Positions 28,176 through 36,614 of a stretch of 47,891 nucleotides of DNA are shown here, in pieces; position 1 is the first letter of the stretch; the number at the start of each line of letters is the position of its first letter. Origin of the DNA: an uncultured Rhodospirillales bacterium (lineage in GTDB: Bacteria > Pseudomonadota > Alphaproteobacteria > Acetobacterales > Acetobacteraceae). The translations under genes and the position numbers were made by a program. The stretch is from assembly GCA_903843125.1 (NCBI GenBank), contig CAIMOR010000337.1, positions 1 through 47,891 on the forward strand, given 5' to 3'. The notes beneath the pieces were generated by a model that saw nothing but the letters and a program-made list of their open reading frames with translations, was not told where the DNA came from and did not search any database.

Positions 28176-29000
28176 TCAGCGCCAGATCGGCAGGTTGAGC
28201 CACCAGCTCCACCACTCCGGCCAGCCGCGGGTCCAGAACGGGCCACTCAGCACGATGCAGACCGCCGACCAGAACCCGGCGTTCAACGCCAGGAACAGGC
28301 CAAGCCGGTGGATGCCGAGCGTGCCGATCGAGTAGCCGATGATGTCGCGGTAGAAGGTGTTCTCGTGCTCGGCGGTCTTCACCGGCTCGCCCTTCGGCGG
28401 GTTCAACGCCGAGAGCACCAGGGAGCCATGCAGCGAGAGCGCCAGCACGGTGGTGAAGAAGAAGCTCACCGCCAGCATGTGCGCGGGGTTGTAGTGGAAG
28501 TGCAGGTACTGGTAGCCGACGTTCGACACCCAATCGAGGTGGCTGAGGATGCCGTAGGGGAAGCCGTGGCCCCAGGCGCCCATCAACACCGGCCGGATGA
28601 CGACCAGCGTGAAGTAGGCGAACACCGCCATGCCGTAGGCGAACGGGATGTGGTAGCCCATGCCCAGCTTGCGGGAGATCTCCGCCTGGCGCAGCGCCCA
28701 TGAGACGAAGGCGCCGAGCGCGCAGACGGTGACCACCTGCCAGATGCCGCCTTCCTGCAGCGGCGCCAGGCCCAGGCCGTATTTCAGGTCCGGCGGGGCG
28801 ATGTTGATGGTCCAGGGGTTCCAAACCCCCTGCAGCGCCGCGCCATAGATGATCAGCGCGGTGCCGAGCACGCTGAACAGGATGGTGGTGACGCCGAAGA
28901 ACCCGACATAGAAAGGCCCGACCCAGAAGTCGAACAGGTCGCCCCCGATCAGGGTTCCTCCGCGAACGCGGTACTTCTGCTCGAAACTGAGCATCGCCAT
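28176..29000 (-). CDS. pufL: Photosynthetic reaction centre L subunit
   Basis: Five-helix L subunit, 274 residues. It has the typical start '[20 protein letters not shown]'. '[24 protein letters not shown]' holds the accessory and special-pair bacteriochlorophyll histidines (shown here as SHLDWVSN and HYNPAHML). '[15 protein letters not shown]' carries an iron ligand. Around QB the sequence reads EHENTFYRD, so L212 is Glu but L213 is Asn instead of the Rhodobacter Asp. The ATG at 29000 has a good GGGAG ribosome-binding sequence seven bases upstream. It belongs to the puf operon, with an RNA hairpin upstream separating it from pufA. Confidence 0.97.
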   Translation of the reverse strand: MAMLSFEQKYRVRGGTLIGGDLFDFWVGPFYVGFFGVTTILFSVLGTALIIYGAALQGVWNPWTINIAPPDLKYGLGLAPLQEGGIWQVVTVCALGAFVSWALRQAEISRKLGMGYHIPFAYGMAVFAYFTLVVIRPVLMGAWGHGFPYGILSHLDWVSNVGYQYLHFHYNPAHMLAVSFFFTTVLALSLHGSLVLSALNPPKGEPVKTAEHENTFYRDIIGYSIGTLGIHRLGLFLALNAGFWSAVCIVLSGPFWTRGWPEWWSWWLNLPIWR

Positions 29001-29040
29001 GGCGAAACTCCCTGGGCCGGCGGTGGAAGGGGTGGCAGCG

Positions 29041-29066
29041 GGCGCGGACGGACCGCGTCCGCCGCC
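29041..29066 (-). other. pufA-pufL intercistronic RNA hairpin
   Basis: In the 73-base gap between the pufA stop and pufL start there is a strong inverted repeat: GGCG+CGGACG pairs with CGTCCG+CGCC around a 5-base loop, ten pairs with a single bulged C. In Rhodobacter, hairpins at this position protect the 3' end of the pufBA mRNA so that light-harvesting proteins outnumber reaction-centre proteins. The position and strength here fit the same job. Confidence 0.75.
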
Positions 29067-29073
29067 ATTCGGG

Positions 29074-29259
29074 TCAGCGAGGGCTGGCCGCCGGCAGCGG
29101 CGCATTCTGCGTCGCGACCGCCGGGCGCGGGCCCTCGATCCAGTTGAACCGGTTGGTGCTGAGCAGGATGAAGTGGATGATCAGCGCCAGCACCAGCAGG
29201 AAGGTGAACAGGCCGACCAGCGCGCGACGCGGGTCGAACAGCAGCCAGATGCGCCACAT
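29074..29259 (-). CDS. pufA: Light-harvesting 1 alpha polypeptide
   Basis: LH1 alpha chain, 61 residues. It begins [16 protein letters not shown], the standard amphipathic N-terminal region, followed by one membrane helix with the bacteriochlorophyll ligand His29 and Ala25 four residues before it (A-x-x-x-H). '[10 protein letters not shown]' follows the helix, and a proline/alanine-rich tail ends the protein. The ATG at 29259 is internal to a longer open frame whose extra N-terminus has no family match. It lies 14 bases after pufB. Confidence 0.95.
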   Translation of the reverse strand: MWRIWLLFDPRRALVGLFTFLLVLALIIHFILLSTNRFNWIEGPRPAVATQNAPLPAASPR

Positions 29260-29273
29260 GTCCTGTGCCTCCC

Positions 29274-29486
29274 TCAGACCAAAGCTGCGACGGTGGTGGT
29301 GACCCCGTCGATCAGCGAGGTGTACCCATTCGGCCCGGGCAGCCACGGGCGCCATTGCCACACCAGGAAGTGGGCAACGATTGCGATCAGCGTGAAGATG
29401 ATGAAGCTCGTGACGAAGATTCCGTGGAATTCCTTCGCCTCGGACTCCGTCAGCCCCGTCAGTGACCCGTCTCTGGAGTCAGCCAT
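29274..29486 (-). CDS. pufB: Light-harvesting 1 beta polypeptide
   Basis: LH1 beta chain, 70 residues. The N-terminal polar part carries '[17 protein letters not shown]'. His21 and His39 are the conserved histidine pair of beta chains, with His39 binding bacteriochlorophyll in '[14 protein letters not shown]'. The C-terminal tail of about 20 residues after RPWLP is longer than in Rhodobacter. A strong AAAGGAAA ribosome-binding sequence precedes the ATG, which fits high expression. No pufQ is recognisable before it. Confidence 0.95.
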   Translation of the reverse strand: MADSRDGSLTGLTESEAKEFHGIFVTSFIIFTLIAIVAHFLVWQWRPWLPGPNGYTSLIDGVTTTVAALV

Positions 29487-29619
29487 CGAGTTTCCTTTCG
29501 GATGGCGGCCTTGCGGCCATTACCGCGCAGCTCCCGCGCGGCAGGGACCGCCGTGGCGAGGACCGCCACGGGCGACTGGAAGGCCGGCACCGCCGGGCCA
29601 AGGAGGATGGCGTGGTCAT
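29479..29619 (-). CDS. Candidate 46-residue ORF at the pufQ position (doubtful)
   Basis: An ATG overlaps the bchZ stop as ATGA, and the frame runs 46 codons to a TGA that overlaps the pufB start. The product is short, very basic and serine/proline/arginine-rich, with no membrane helix, so it does not look like PufQ (about 74 residues with a helix). The two overlaps would allow translational coupling from bchZ to pufB. The pufB ribosome-binding sequence lies inside it. It could equally be chance in GC-rich sequence. Confidence 0.25.
   Translation of the reverse strand: MTTPSSLARRCRPSSRPWRSSPRRSLPRGSCAVMAARPPSERKLDG
29551..29571 (-). other. bchZ-pufB intercistronic hairpin
   Basis: An 8-bp perfect inverted repeat CCGTGGCG...CGCCACGG around a 5-base loop lies in the 129-base space between the bchZ stop and pufB start. 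It would form in the superoperon transcript and may mark the 5' end of the processed pufBA message or slow decay. No separate promoter could be recognised with confidence. Confidence 0.45.
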
Positions 29620-31064
29620 GCCGGCACCCTTCGCGCCATGGCCGGCAGGCCGGCAGCGGCGCGGGCCAGCGTGACGCGGCTTTCGTCGGCGGCGCGGGCC
29701 GCCTGCTCCACCGCCTCGCGCAACTGGCGCGCGGCGGAGATGCGCAGCAGAAAAGGTTCGTGCGCCACCGCCTGGTCCAGCATCGCCTGGGCATCGGCGT
29801 CCCAGGGCAGCAGCGCGGCGCGGGCCGGCGTTGGCGCCACGCGGTCCATCTCGGTGCCCAGCGGCAGGATGTGGAACAGCGCGTCGAACAACCCGTTGCA
29901 GTATTCCTGCAGCACGTAGGTGGCGCCGGCGTAGCCCATGAAGGGCGTGCCGGTGCTGCGCCGGATGATGGCGCCGGGGAAGCTGGCCGGAATGTAGCTG
30001 GCGCGGCCCTTGGCCTCGGCCAGGTACATTCGCTCGTTGAAGGAGCCGAAAAGCACCAGCGGCGGCTTGCTGCGCACCGCTTCCCGCACCGCCTGGTTGT
30101 CCGGCTTCACCCCGGCGCTGCGGCTGAACGCGAAAGCGCAGGGAATGCCCAGTTCGTCCGTCAGGTAGCGTTGCAGCCCGCGCGCATAGGTCTCGGTGGC
30201 GACCACCGCAAAGCTGGCACTGCCGAAGAAATCCTGCGTCACGCTGCGCCACAAATCCCACACCGGCTTCAGCGTGGTGTGCTTCTCGCGCTCGATGAAC
30301 GGCTCCGGGTCCAGCCCGGTCAGCTCACCCAGCTTGCGCAGGAAGTTGGTGGTGGCGAACAGGCCGATCGGCGCCTGCAGGTAGGGCTGCTCCAGCGTCT
30401 CGCAGAGCTTGCGGCCGAATTCGCGGTACAGGCACACGCTCACCTCGGCATCGCCGAGCCGCGGGATGTCGTCCAGATGGCTGCCGAGCGGGAACACCAG
30501 GTTCACCTCGGCGCCGATGCCTTCCACCAGGCGGCAGATCTCCGCCAGGTCGGACGGCATGTTGAAGGTGCCGTAGATCGGCCCGATGATGTTGACCCGC
30601 GGCTTCTGCCCCTCGGCCCGCGGCTTCGGCTTGGCCCGGCGCTTCTGGCCGAACTCGCTCCACAGCCAGTTGATCGCGCGGTCGGCAGCCTGCCACTGGT
30701 CCTCGTCTATCGTGCGCGGGATGAAGCGCAGCAGGTTGCTGCCTTCCGGCGTCACGCCGCCGCCGATCATCTCGGCGATGCTGCCGGTGACGACGACGCT
30801 CGGCAGCTCCATTTCCTGCGTCGCGCGGGCGCGCTTCAGCAGGGATTCGGTGCCGGATTGCGTCAGCGCGTCCTCGTCCAACCCGGTGACGACGATGGGC
30901 AGCTCATGCGGCGGCAGCGCATCGGTGTAGTGCAGCACGGCGGTGACGGGCAAGTTCTCGCAGCCCACCGGGCCGTCGATCACCACGCGCAGGCCGCGCA
31001 CCGCGGAGAAGGCGTAGACCGCGCCCCAATAGCCGCCCGCGCGGTCGTGGTCGATCACCATCAT
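29616..31064 (-). CDS. bchZ: Chlorophyllide a reductase subunit Z
   Basis: Subunit Z of the nitrogenase-like chlorophyllide a oxidoreductase, 482 residues. With BchY it forms the catalytic component that reduces ring B on the way to bacteriochlorophyll a. The start '[19 protein letters not shown]' and the cluster-ligand segment '[12 protein letters not shown]' near residues 30-41 are diagnostic. '[14 protein letters not shown]' follows near 90, and later '[16 protein letters not shown]'. The ATG at 31064 (a second ATG directly follows) lies four bases after the bchY stop. It precedes the puf genes as in the classical superoperon. Confidence 0.96.
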   Translation of the reverse strand: MMVIDHDRAGGYWGAVYAFSAVRGLRVVIDGPVGCENLPVTAVLHYTDALPPHELPIVVTGLDEDALTQSGTESLLKRARATQEMELPSVVVTGSIAEMIGGGVTPEGSNLLRFIPRTIDEDQWQAADRAINWLWSEFGQKRRAKPKPRAEGQKPRVNIIGPIYGTFNMPSDLAEICRLVEGIGAEVNLVFPLGSHLDDIPRLGDAEVSVCLYREFGRKLCETLEQPYLQAPIGLFATTNFLRKLGELTGLDPEPFIEREKHTTLKPVWDLWRSVTQDFFGSASFAVVATETYARGLQRYLTDELGIPCAFAFSRSAGVKPDNQAVREAVRSKPPLVLFGSFNERMYLAEAKGRASYIPASFPGAIIRRSTGTPFMGYAGATYVLQEYCNGLFDALFHILPLGTEMDRVAPTPARAALLPWDADAQAMLDQAVAHEPFLLRISAARQLREAVEQAARAADESRVTLARAAAGLPAMARRVPA

Positions 31065-31068
31065 GGCG

Positions 31069-32547
31069 TCACGTCCCCACCGCCGCTTCGGCCTTCAGCT
31101 TCGCGGCACGTTGGCGGGCCAGGCGGTCGCGGAAGCCGGGCGGGTCTCGCGGCTTGTCCTGCCAGCCATAGCCGGCGGCATCGCGCGTGCCGACGCCGTC
31201 GAAGAAGCTGACCATGCGGGTGAAGCGTTCCCGCCCACGCGTCTGCGCCGCGACGATGCCGGCCATGGCGCCGGCGCCGGCGGCACCGAACAGCGGCCGG
31301 GCGGAGACCATGTTGGTGTAGTACAGCGCGGGGATGCCGGCTTCCTTGGCCTGCTGCACCAGCGGCGTGGTGCCCACAGCCAGGTCGGGCTGCACGTCGC
31401 GCATCGCCGCCAGGTCCTGCTCAAAGCTGGCGCGGTATTGTACGTGCGTGCCGTGCGCGCTGAGCCAGTCGAGGTCGGCGGCGCTCCACTCGGTCTTCGG
31501 GCAGGCGGTGCCGACATAGGGCACCTCGGCGCCGGCTTCCACCAGCAGCCGCGCCACCAGCAACTCGCTGCCCTCATAGCCCGAGAGCGTGATGCGCGCC
31601 TTGATCGGCGCCGCCGCCAGCGTCGCGGCGATGCCCGGCAGCAGCTTGGCGCGTGCCGCATCCAGCACGCTGGCGGGTAGGTTCGCGGCCTTGGCGATCG
31701 CGCCGAGCCAGGCGGCCGTACCTTCCACGCCGACCGGACCGCTGCCGACAACCGGGCGGCCGGCGGCGCGGAACTCCCGCACCGTCGCGGTGTAGAAGGG
31801 ATGCACCGCCGCGGCCACGGCGCAGTCCAGCGCGCCGTACAGGTCGCGCCATTCGCGCGACGGCAGCCCCGGCGCCAAGGCGAGACCGAGAGGGGCGAGC
31901 AATGCGCCGATGCCGACCGGGTCGGCCGGGAACAGCTCGCCGATCAGCGCCACCATCGGCAGCTCGTCTCGCAGCCCGGCGGGGCGGGCCACCGGCCCGG
32001 CCTCGGCCTCGCCGCGCGCATAGCGCAGCATGGCGCCGCTCAGTACGTCCTTCGCCTCGGCATGGGTCGGCACACCGAAGCCCGGCACGTCGATGCCGAT
32101 GACGCGCACGCCGTCGATCTGCTTCGGCAGCAGGTCCAGCGGCACGCCGGAAGCGGTGGGCACGCACAGGTTGATGACGACGACCGCGTCATAGTCCTCG
32201 GGCTTAGCCGTCTCCCGCACCGCGTCGCGGATATCCTCGAACAGCTTGCCGGTGACCAGCGTCTCGGAGTTGAACGGCACGTAGCCGACGCTGCGCCGGG
32301 CGCCATAGAAATGGCTGGTGAACGTCAGGCCATACACGCAGCACGCGCTGCCGGAGAGGATCGTCGCCGTCCGCTTCATCCGCAGCCCCACGCGCAGCGC
32401 GCCGAAGGCCGGGCACATGCTCTGCGGCTGGTCGTGCGGGCCGCGCGGGTAGTCCTGCATCAGCTGCGCCATGCCGGCGGACTTGCCGGCGGCGCTGGCC
32501 GCTTCCAGCATGGTCTCGCGCCCACCATGGCAGCCGGTTTCGGCCAT
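31069..32547 (-). CDS. bchY: Chlorophyllide a reductase subunit Y
   Basis: Subunit Y of chlorophyllide a oxidoreductase, 492 residues, NifD-like. '[16 protein letters not shown]' near 42-57 and '[20 protein letters not shown]' near 65-85 hold cysteines for the shared 4Fe-4S cluster. '[16 protein letters not shown]' follows, and '[10 protein letters not shown]' appears later. The ATG at 32547 is two bases after the bchX stop. A longer open frame reaching 32760 is within bchX and is not coding. It is part of crtEF-bchCXYZ-puf. Confidence 0.96.
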   Translation of the reverse strand: MAETGCHGGRETMLEAASAAGKSAGMAQLMQDYPRGPHDQPQSMCPAFGALRVGLRMKRTATILSGSACCVYGLTFTSHFYGARRSVGYVPFNSETLVTGKLFEDIRDAVRETAKPEDYDAVVVINLCVPTASGVPLDLLPKQIDGVRVIGIDVPGFGVPTHAEAKDVLSGAMLRYARGEAEAGPVARPAGLRDELPMVALIGELFPADPVGIGALLAPLGLALAPGLPSREWRDLYGALDCAVAAAVHPFYTATVREFRAAGRPVVGSGPVGVEGTAAWLGAIAKAANLPASVLDAARAKLLPGIAATLAAAPIKARITLSGYEGSELLVARLLVEAGAEVPYVGTACPKTEWSAADLDWLSAHGTHVQYRASFEQDLAAMRDVQPDLAVGTTPLVQQAKEAGIPALYYTNMVSARPLFGAAGAGAMAGIVAAQTRGRERFTRMVSFFDGVGTRDAAGYGWQDKPRDPPGFRDRLARQRAAKLKAEAAVGT

Positions 32548-32549
32548 GG

Positions 32550-33518
32550 TCACACGCCCTCGTAGACGACTTCGAGGCTGGGCTTGGCCAGCAGCTCGGG
32601 CGCGCACATGTCCTCGATGGTCGCGGGCTGCAGCGTCACGCCGCGGCCGACCACATCGCCCTTGAACAGGCCGAGCAGCCCTTCCTGGCTCAGCGGCGTC
32701 GGCCGCACCGGGGGCGCTTCCGCCACCTGCACGCCAAGCGCCGCGAACAGCGCGCCCCACGGGCTCTCCGGCCGGCCGATGATCTCGTAATTCGCGCTCT
32801 TGCGGCGGATGTCGTCATCGGCCGGAATGGCTGCCAGCACCGGAATGCCGGCGGCACTCGCAAAAGCCTGGGCCTCGCCGGTGCCGTCATCCTTGTTGAT
32901 GACCATGCCGGCCACGCCGACATTGCCGCCCAGCTTGCGGAAGTAGTCCACCGCCGAGCAGACGTTGTTGGCGACGTAGAGCGATTGCAGGTCGTTGGAG
33001 CCGACGACGATGACCTTCTGGCACATGTCGCGCGCAATCGGCAGGCCGAAGCCGCCGCACACCACGTCGCCGAGGAAGTCCAGCAGCACGTAGTCGAAGT
33101 CCCAGCTATGGAAGCCCAGCTTCTCCAGCAACTCGAAGCCGTGGATGATGCCGCGGCCGCCGCAGCCGCGGCCGACCTCCGGCCCGCCCAGCTCCATGGC
33201 GAAGACACCATCGCGCTTGAAGCAGACATCGCCGATCTGCACCGCCTCGCCGGCGGCCTTCTTGCGGGAGGAGGTCTCGATGATGGTCGGGCAGCTCTTG
33301 CCGCCGAACAGCAGGCTGGTGGTGTCGCTCTTCGGGTCGCAGCCGATCAGCAGCACGCGCTTGCCCTGCTGCGCCATCATGTAGCTGAGATTGGCGAGCG
33401 TGAACGACTTGCCGATGCCGCCCTTGCCGTAGATCGCGATCACCTGCGTCTTCGGCGCGGCGGCCGGCTCGCTCTGCGGGCCGCTGGCGGGGGTGGGCTT
33501 GCCAATGCTGGCGTTCAT
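32550..33518 (-). CDS. bchX: Chlorophyllide a reductase iron protein subunit X
   Basis: NifH-like ATPase that passes electrons to BchYZ, 322 residues. The P-loop is GKGGIGKS at 31-38. The bridging 4Fe-4S cysteines are in 'GRGCGGRGI' near residue 122 and 'DVVCGGFGLP' near 157. The variable N-terminal extension of about 25 residues before the P-loop strand is usual for BchX. The ATG at 33518 overlaps the bchC stop as ATGA, so the two are translationally coupled. The protein should be oxygen-sensitive like its relatives. Confidence 0.97.
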   Translation of the reverse strand: MNASIGKPTPASGPQSEPAAAPKTQVIAIYGKGGIGKSFTLANLSYMMAQQGKRVLLIGCDPKSDTTSLLFGGKSCPTIIETSSRKKAAGEAVQIGDVCFKRDGVFAMELGGPEVGRGCGGRGIIHGFELLEKLGFHSWDFDYVLLDFLGDVVCGGFGLPIARDMCQKVIVVGSNDLQSLYVANNVCSAVDYFRKLGGNVGVAGMVINKDDGTGEAQAFASAAGIPVLAAIPADDDIRRKSANYEIIGRPESPWGALFAALGVQVAEAPPVRPTPLSQEGLLGLFKGDVVGRGVTLQPATIEDMCAPELLAKPSLEVVYEGV

Positions 33519-34450
33519 GCGCAGGCGCTCCAGTTGAGGACCATCTTCAGGCAAGCCGGGTCGGAGAAGGCGGTGCGGTAGGCTTCGGGCGCCTCGGCGG
33601 CCGGGCGGCAATGGGTGAGCAGCCCGTCCAGCGGCAGCAGCCCGGCCAGCAGCAGGCGCTGCGCCGCGGCCATGTCCTCGGCGGTGAACTCGGCGGCGAT
33701 GCGCAGCCGCGCCTCGCGCATGAAGGCCGCGGGGAAGGTGAAGTGCAGCGGTTCGGCGTAGAAGCCGGCCAGCACCACCTCGCCACCGCGCGCCAGCCGG
33801 CCGATCAGGCAGTCCAGCAGGTTCGGATCGCCGCTGACGTCGTGGATGCAGCGATAGTCGCGCCGCGCATCGGCGGCCGGATCCAGCACCGCGTAGCCAA
33901 GCGCGCCGTCGCGCCGTGCCGGGTTCGTCTCCCACACCACCGGGGCGGGGTGGCCGAGCGCCACCGTCACGCGCGCCAGCAGCCTCCCTAGCACGCCATG
34001 ACCGACAATGAGTTCGGGCGGCGCCTGGCCGGCCAGCGCATGCACGGCGGTGGCGGCGAGCGACAGCAGCACGCCCTGCTGGCCCAGCGATTCGCCGATG
34101 CGGATGGCCTTGGCTGCCGGCACCACCAGCCGCGCCGCGGCGCCGCCGAACAGCCCGCGCACGTCCGCAAAGCAGCGCGCTCCGGCAACGAACACCGGCT
34201 CGCCCACCTGACGGCCGGAGGCTGGCCCGGCGGCGGCGATGCGGCCGACCGATTCGTAGCCCGGCACCAGCGGATAGCCCATGCCGGGGAAGGTCGGCAT
34301 GCGGCCCTGATAGAGCAGCCGCTCGGTCCCGGTGCTGATGCCGCTCCACTGCACCGCCACCACCACGTCCCCGGCGTTGGGCGGCGTCAGCGCCACCCTG
34401 TCGAGTTCGAGGTGCTCCGGTTCCCTGAGCAGCACCGCCACGGTGTCCAT
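33515..34450 (-). CDS. bchC: Bacteriochlorophyllide a dehydrogenase BchC
   Basis: Oxidises the 3-hydroxyethyl group of bacteriochlorophyllide to 3-acetyl, 311 residues. It belongs to the medium-chain dehydrogenase fold: 'QWSGISTGTERLLYQGRMP' near 35-53, 'GYPLVPGYESVGRI' near 58-71, and 'LIVGHGVLGRLLARV' as the nucleotide-binding turn near 148. The ATG at 34450 lies 22 bases from a TGT-N12-ACA operator. A promoter-like TTGACA (34504 to 34499 on the minus strand) with a weak -10 at 34481-34476 suggests that bchC has its own repressible promoter inside the superoperon. Confidence 0.96.
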   Translation of the reverse strand: MDTVAVLLREPEHLELDRVALTPPNAGDVVVAVQWSGISTGTERLLYQGRMPTFPGMGYPLVPGYESVGRIAAAGPASGRQVGEPVFVAGARCFADVRGLFGGAAARLVVPAAKAIRIGESLGQQGVLLSLAATAVHALAGQAPPELIVGHGVLGRLLARVTVALGHPAPVVWETNPARRDGALGYAVLDPAADARRDYRCIHDVSGDPNLLDCLIGRLARGGEVVLAGFYAEPLHFTFPAAFMREARLRIAAEFTAEDMAAAQRLLLAGLLPLDGLLTHCRPAAEAPEAYRTAFSDPACLKMVLNWSACA

Positions 34451-34472
34451 TCTTGTTGCGCCCTCACTTGAG

Positions 34473-34516
34473 TGTAAGTTTGACGGTACATTTATAAATG
34501 TCAACTCAAATAGACA
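34473..34516. promoter_or_regulatory. Tandem PpsR operator pair upstream of bchC
   Basis: Two TGT-N12-ACA boxes, 34473-34490 (TGTAAGTTTGACGGTACA) and 34499-34516 (TGTCAACTCAAATAGACA), are separated by exactly 8 bp, the spacing PpsR/CrtJ favours for cooperative binding. Read on the minus strand the second box has the full TGTC-N10-GACA consensus and contains a TTGACA -35-like hexamer. The first box overlaps the likely -10. The second box also covers the crtF stop codon. Confidence 0.9.
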
Positions 34517-35675
34517 GCCGGGCGCCTGAGGCTTGGGCGCTGATGACGCCGCACAACAGTGGCAAGCGCGTCCTGTGCCGGCGGGGCCGGACGAAGCCGG
34601 CCTGCACCAGCATGGCCGTCAGCTCCTCGGCGCGGCGCGGGCGGCCGCTGCCCATGGCCAGCAGGTAGAAGCCGAAATAGGCGCCGCCCATCGGCTCGGC
34701 CCCGGCCTCGGCGGCCATCGGTTCGGCCAGCAGCAGGGTGCCGCCCGGTGGCAGGGCTTGGCGGGCGGCGCGCAGGATCGTCATCGCCGCGGCGTCGTCG
34801 TGGTCGTGCACCACCCGCACCAGGCTGATGCAATCGGCGCCTGGCGGCAGCGAGCCGGGCAGGAAGCTGCCGCCATGCACCGTGCTGCGGCCGCTCAGCC
34901 CTGCCGCCGCCAGCCTGATGCGGGCGCGGTCCGCCACCGCCGGAAGATCCAACAGCATCAGGTGCAGTCGGGGTGCTGCCTGGGCGGCGGCAACCAGGAA
35001 GCCGCCCTCGCCGCCACCCAGGTCGAGCAGGCAGCGATGCCGGCTGAGGTCGTAGGCGGCCAGCACCTCGGCCGCGACCATCGGCTGGGTCGCCGCCATC
35101 AGCGCGGAGTAGTCGGCCACCGCCGCGCCGGGCACCGCCTCCGGCTGGTCGGCCCCGGCATAGGCCCAGTAGCGCCCCAGCGCGGTGTCGCCAGCTTCCC
35201 GCCGCAGCAGCGCCACCGGGTCGGCCAGGTCGGCGTAGAGCGCGGCATGGTGGCGCACCATCGCGGCCAGTCCGGCATCGCCCAGCATGGCGGCGCCGAG
35301 CGGCCCCAGACCCCAGCGCGGCTCGCCGGCGGCGTCCGCGCGGCGCCGTTCCAGCAGGCGAAGGCTTGTGGCGGCCTCGAGCAGGCGCGCGGCCGAGTCG
35401 CCGGGCAGTCCCAGTCGAACCGCCAGCGCGCCGGCTGGCAGCGGGCCGTCGCGCAACGCCTCGAACAGTTCCAACTGGACGCAGGCAGCCAGCACCTGGG
35501 CGTAGACGAAGCCGGCGCAGAGGTCGAACAGCGCGCGGGAACGGCGGCGCGCAATCGGTCGGGTCAGCGGAAAGCGGGTGGCCCAGGCACGGAAGGCGGG
35601 GCTGGCCAGGCGACGGTCGCGCCAGGCGCGCAGCCATTCCGGCAGGCCAGGCGCCGGCATCGCCAGGGCCGCCAC
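34506..35675 (-). CDS. crtF: Carotenoid O-methyltransferase CrtF
   Basis: SAM-dependent methyltransferase of 389 residues that methylates the 1-hydroxy group of demethylspheroidene or rhodopin-type intermediates, needed for spirilloxanthin. It has an N-terminal dimerisation/winged-helix region (about 30-130). The SAM-binding motif 'LLDLGGGEGGFLVAAA' is near residue 215, and 'VRVVHDHDDAAAMTILRAAR' is near 290. It starts with GTG at 35675, one base after the crtE stop; ATG at 35660 is an alternative. The 3' end carries a PpsR box for bchC. Confidence 0.93.
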   Translation of the reverse strand: MAALAMPAPGLPEWLRAWRDRRLASPAFRAWATRFPLTRPIARRRSRALFDLCAGFVYAQVLAACVQLELFEALRDGPLPAGALAVRLGLPGDSAARLLEAATSLRLLERRRADAAGEPRWGLGPLGAAMLGDAGLAAMVRHHAALYADLADPVALLRREAGDTALGRYWAYAGADQPEAVPGAAVADYSALMAATQPMVAAEVLAAYDLSRHRCLLDLGGGEGGFLVAAAQAAPRLHLMLLDLPAVADRARIRLAAAGLSGRSTVHGGSFLPGSLPPGADCISLVRVVHDHDDAAAMTILRAARQALPPGGTLLLAEPMAAEAGAEPMGGAYFGFYLLAMGSGRPRRAEELTAMLVQAGFVRPRRHRTRLPLLCGVISAQASGARLSI

Positions 35676-35676
35676 G

Positions 35677-36546
35677 TCAGGCCGCCTGCACCGCCAACTG
35701 GCGCGGCATCAGCCGGCGCACCTCCTGCAGAATCAGCGCACGCATCGGCTCGGCGCCCGGGCAGGGCGGTATCGCGTCGGCAGCGGCGGCGGCGAACTGC
35801 TCCAGCCGCGCCATGGCACCTTCCAGCCCCAACAGGGCCACGGCATTGGGCCGGTTGTGCAGGGCGTCCTGGCCGGTGGGCTTGCCGATCTCCTCGGCAT
35901 CGGCCACCGCGTCGCGCAGGTCGTCCGCCACCTGGTAGGCCTCGCCCAGGCATTCGCCCAGGCGCCGCCAGGGTTCCGCCGGGCTGCCGGCCGCGGCGGC
36001 CCCGGCCATGCCGGCGGCGGCGAACAGTGCCCCGGTCTTCTGCTGCTGGTAGCGCGAGAGGTCCACTGCGCTCTCGCATTCCCAGGCCTGGCCGGCGACG
36101 ATGCCGAAGGGCACGCCGACCGCGCCACCGACAATGCCGACCAGCCCCGCCAGGCGTTGTGGCGCCCGGGCCGCGCCTTGCGCCAACTGCTGGAAGGCCA
36201 GCACGATCAGCGCGTCCCCCGCCAGCACCGCCAGCGGCACGCCGAAGGCGGCATGCACCGAAGGTCGGCCGCGCCGGGTGGCGGCGTCGTCGAAGCAGGG
36301 CAGGTCGTCATGCACCAGCGACGCACAGTGCAGCAACTCTATCGCCGCCGCCGCCGCCGTGCTGACGGCCGGGCGGTCGTCGCCGCAGGCTGCGGCCACC
36401 GCCAGGCACAGCCGCGGCCGCAGTCGGGCGCCGCGTGGGAAGACGGCGTGGCGCAATGCCTGCGCCAATCGGGGCGGACTGCCGGGAAGCTCGGCGCTGG
36501 CGACCGCGCCGCTGAGCGCGTGTTCGATGCGCGTGATGGCATCCAT
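35677..36546 (-). CDS. crtE: Geranylgeranyl diphosphate synthase CrtE
   Basis: Trans-prenyltransferase of 289 residues that makes geranylgeranyl-PP for carotenoids and the bacteriochlorophyll tail. The first aspartate-rich motif is DDLPCFDD at 80-87, and the second is in 'EAYQVADDLRD' near 200. 'GDALIVLAFQQLA' lies between. The ATG at 36546 is preceded by GGGAGG. It heads the minus-strand superoperon and diverges from crtD across a 68-bp region containing a PpsR operator pair. Confidence 0.95.
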   Translation of the reverse strand: MDAITRIEHALSGAVASAELPGSPPRLAQALRHAVFPRGARLRPRLCLAVAAACGDDRPAVSTAAAAAIELLHCASLVHDDLPCFDDAATRRGRPSVHAAFGVPLAVLAGDALIVLAFQQLAQGAARAPQRLAGLVGIVGGAVGVPFGIVAGQAWECESAVDLSRYQQQKTGALFAAAGMAGAAAAGSPAEPWRRLGECLGEAYQVADDLRDAVADAEEIGKPTGQDALHNRPNAVALLGLEGAMARLEQFAAAAADAIPPCPGAEPMRALILQEVRRLMPRQLAVQAA

Positions 36547-36561
36547 GGCAGGCCTCCCGTA

Positions 36562-36605
36562 TGTAAGGTTAAATTGTCATTGGCAAATGTCAGTCTATGT
36601 GGACA
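36562..36605. promoter_or_regulatory. PpsR operator pair between crtE and crtD
   Basis: A consensus box TGTC-N10-GACA at 36588-36605 lies 8 bp from a half-degenerate partner at 36562-36579 (TGTAAGGTTAAATTGTCA, TGT-N12-TCA). The pair sits between the divergent crtE and crtD starts and could repress both. It covers the most upstream possible crtD start at 36597, which argues for a later start. Confidence 0.8.
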
Positions 36606-36614
36606 GTCTCGTCA

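Noticed and set aside
29459-29794. 112-residue frame across the bchZ end and pufB start as a PufQ candidate
   Set aside because: Most of it overlaps bchZ, its start is inside bchZ, and it lacks the membrane helix of PufQ.
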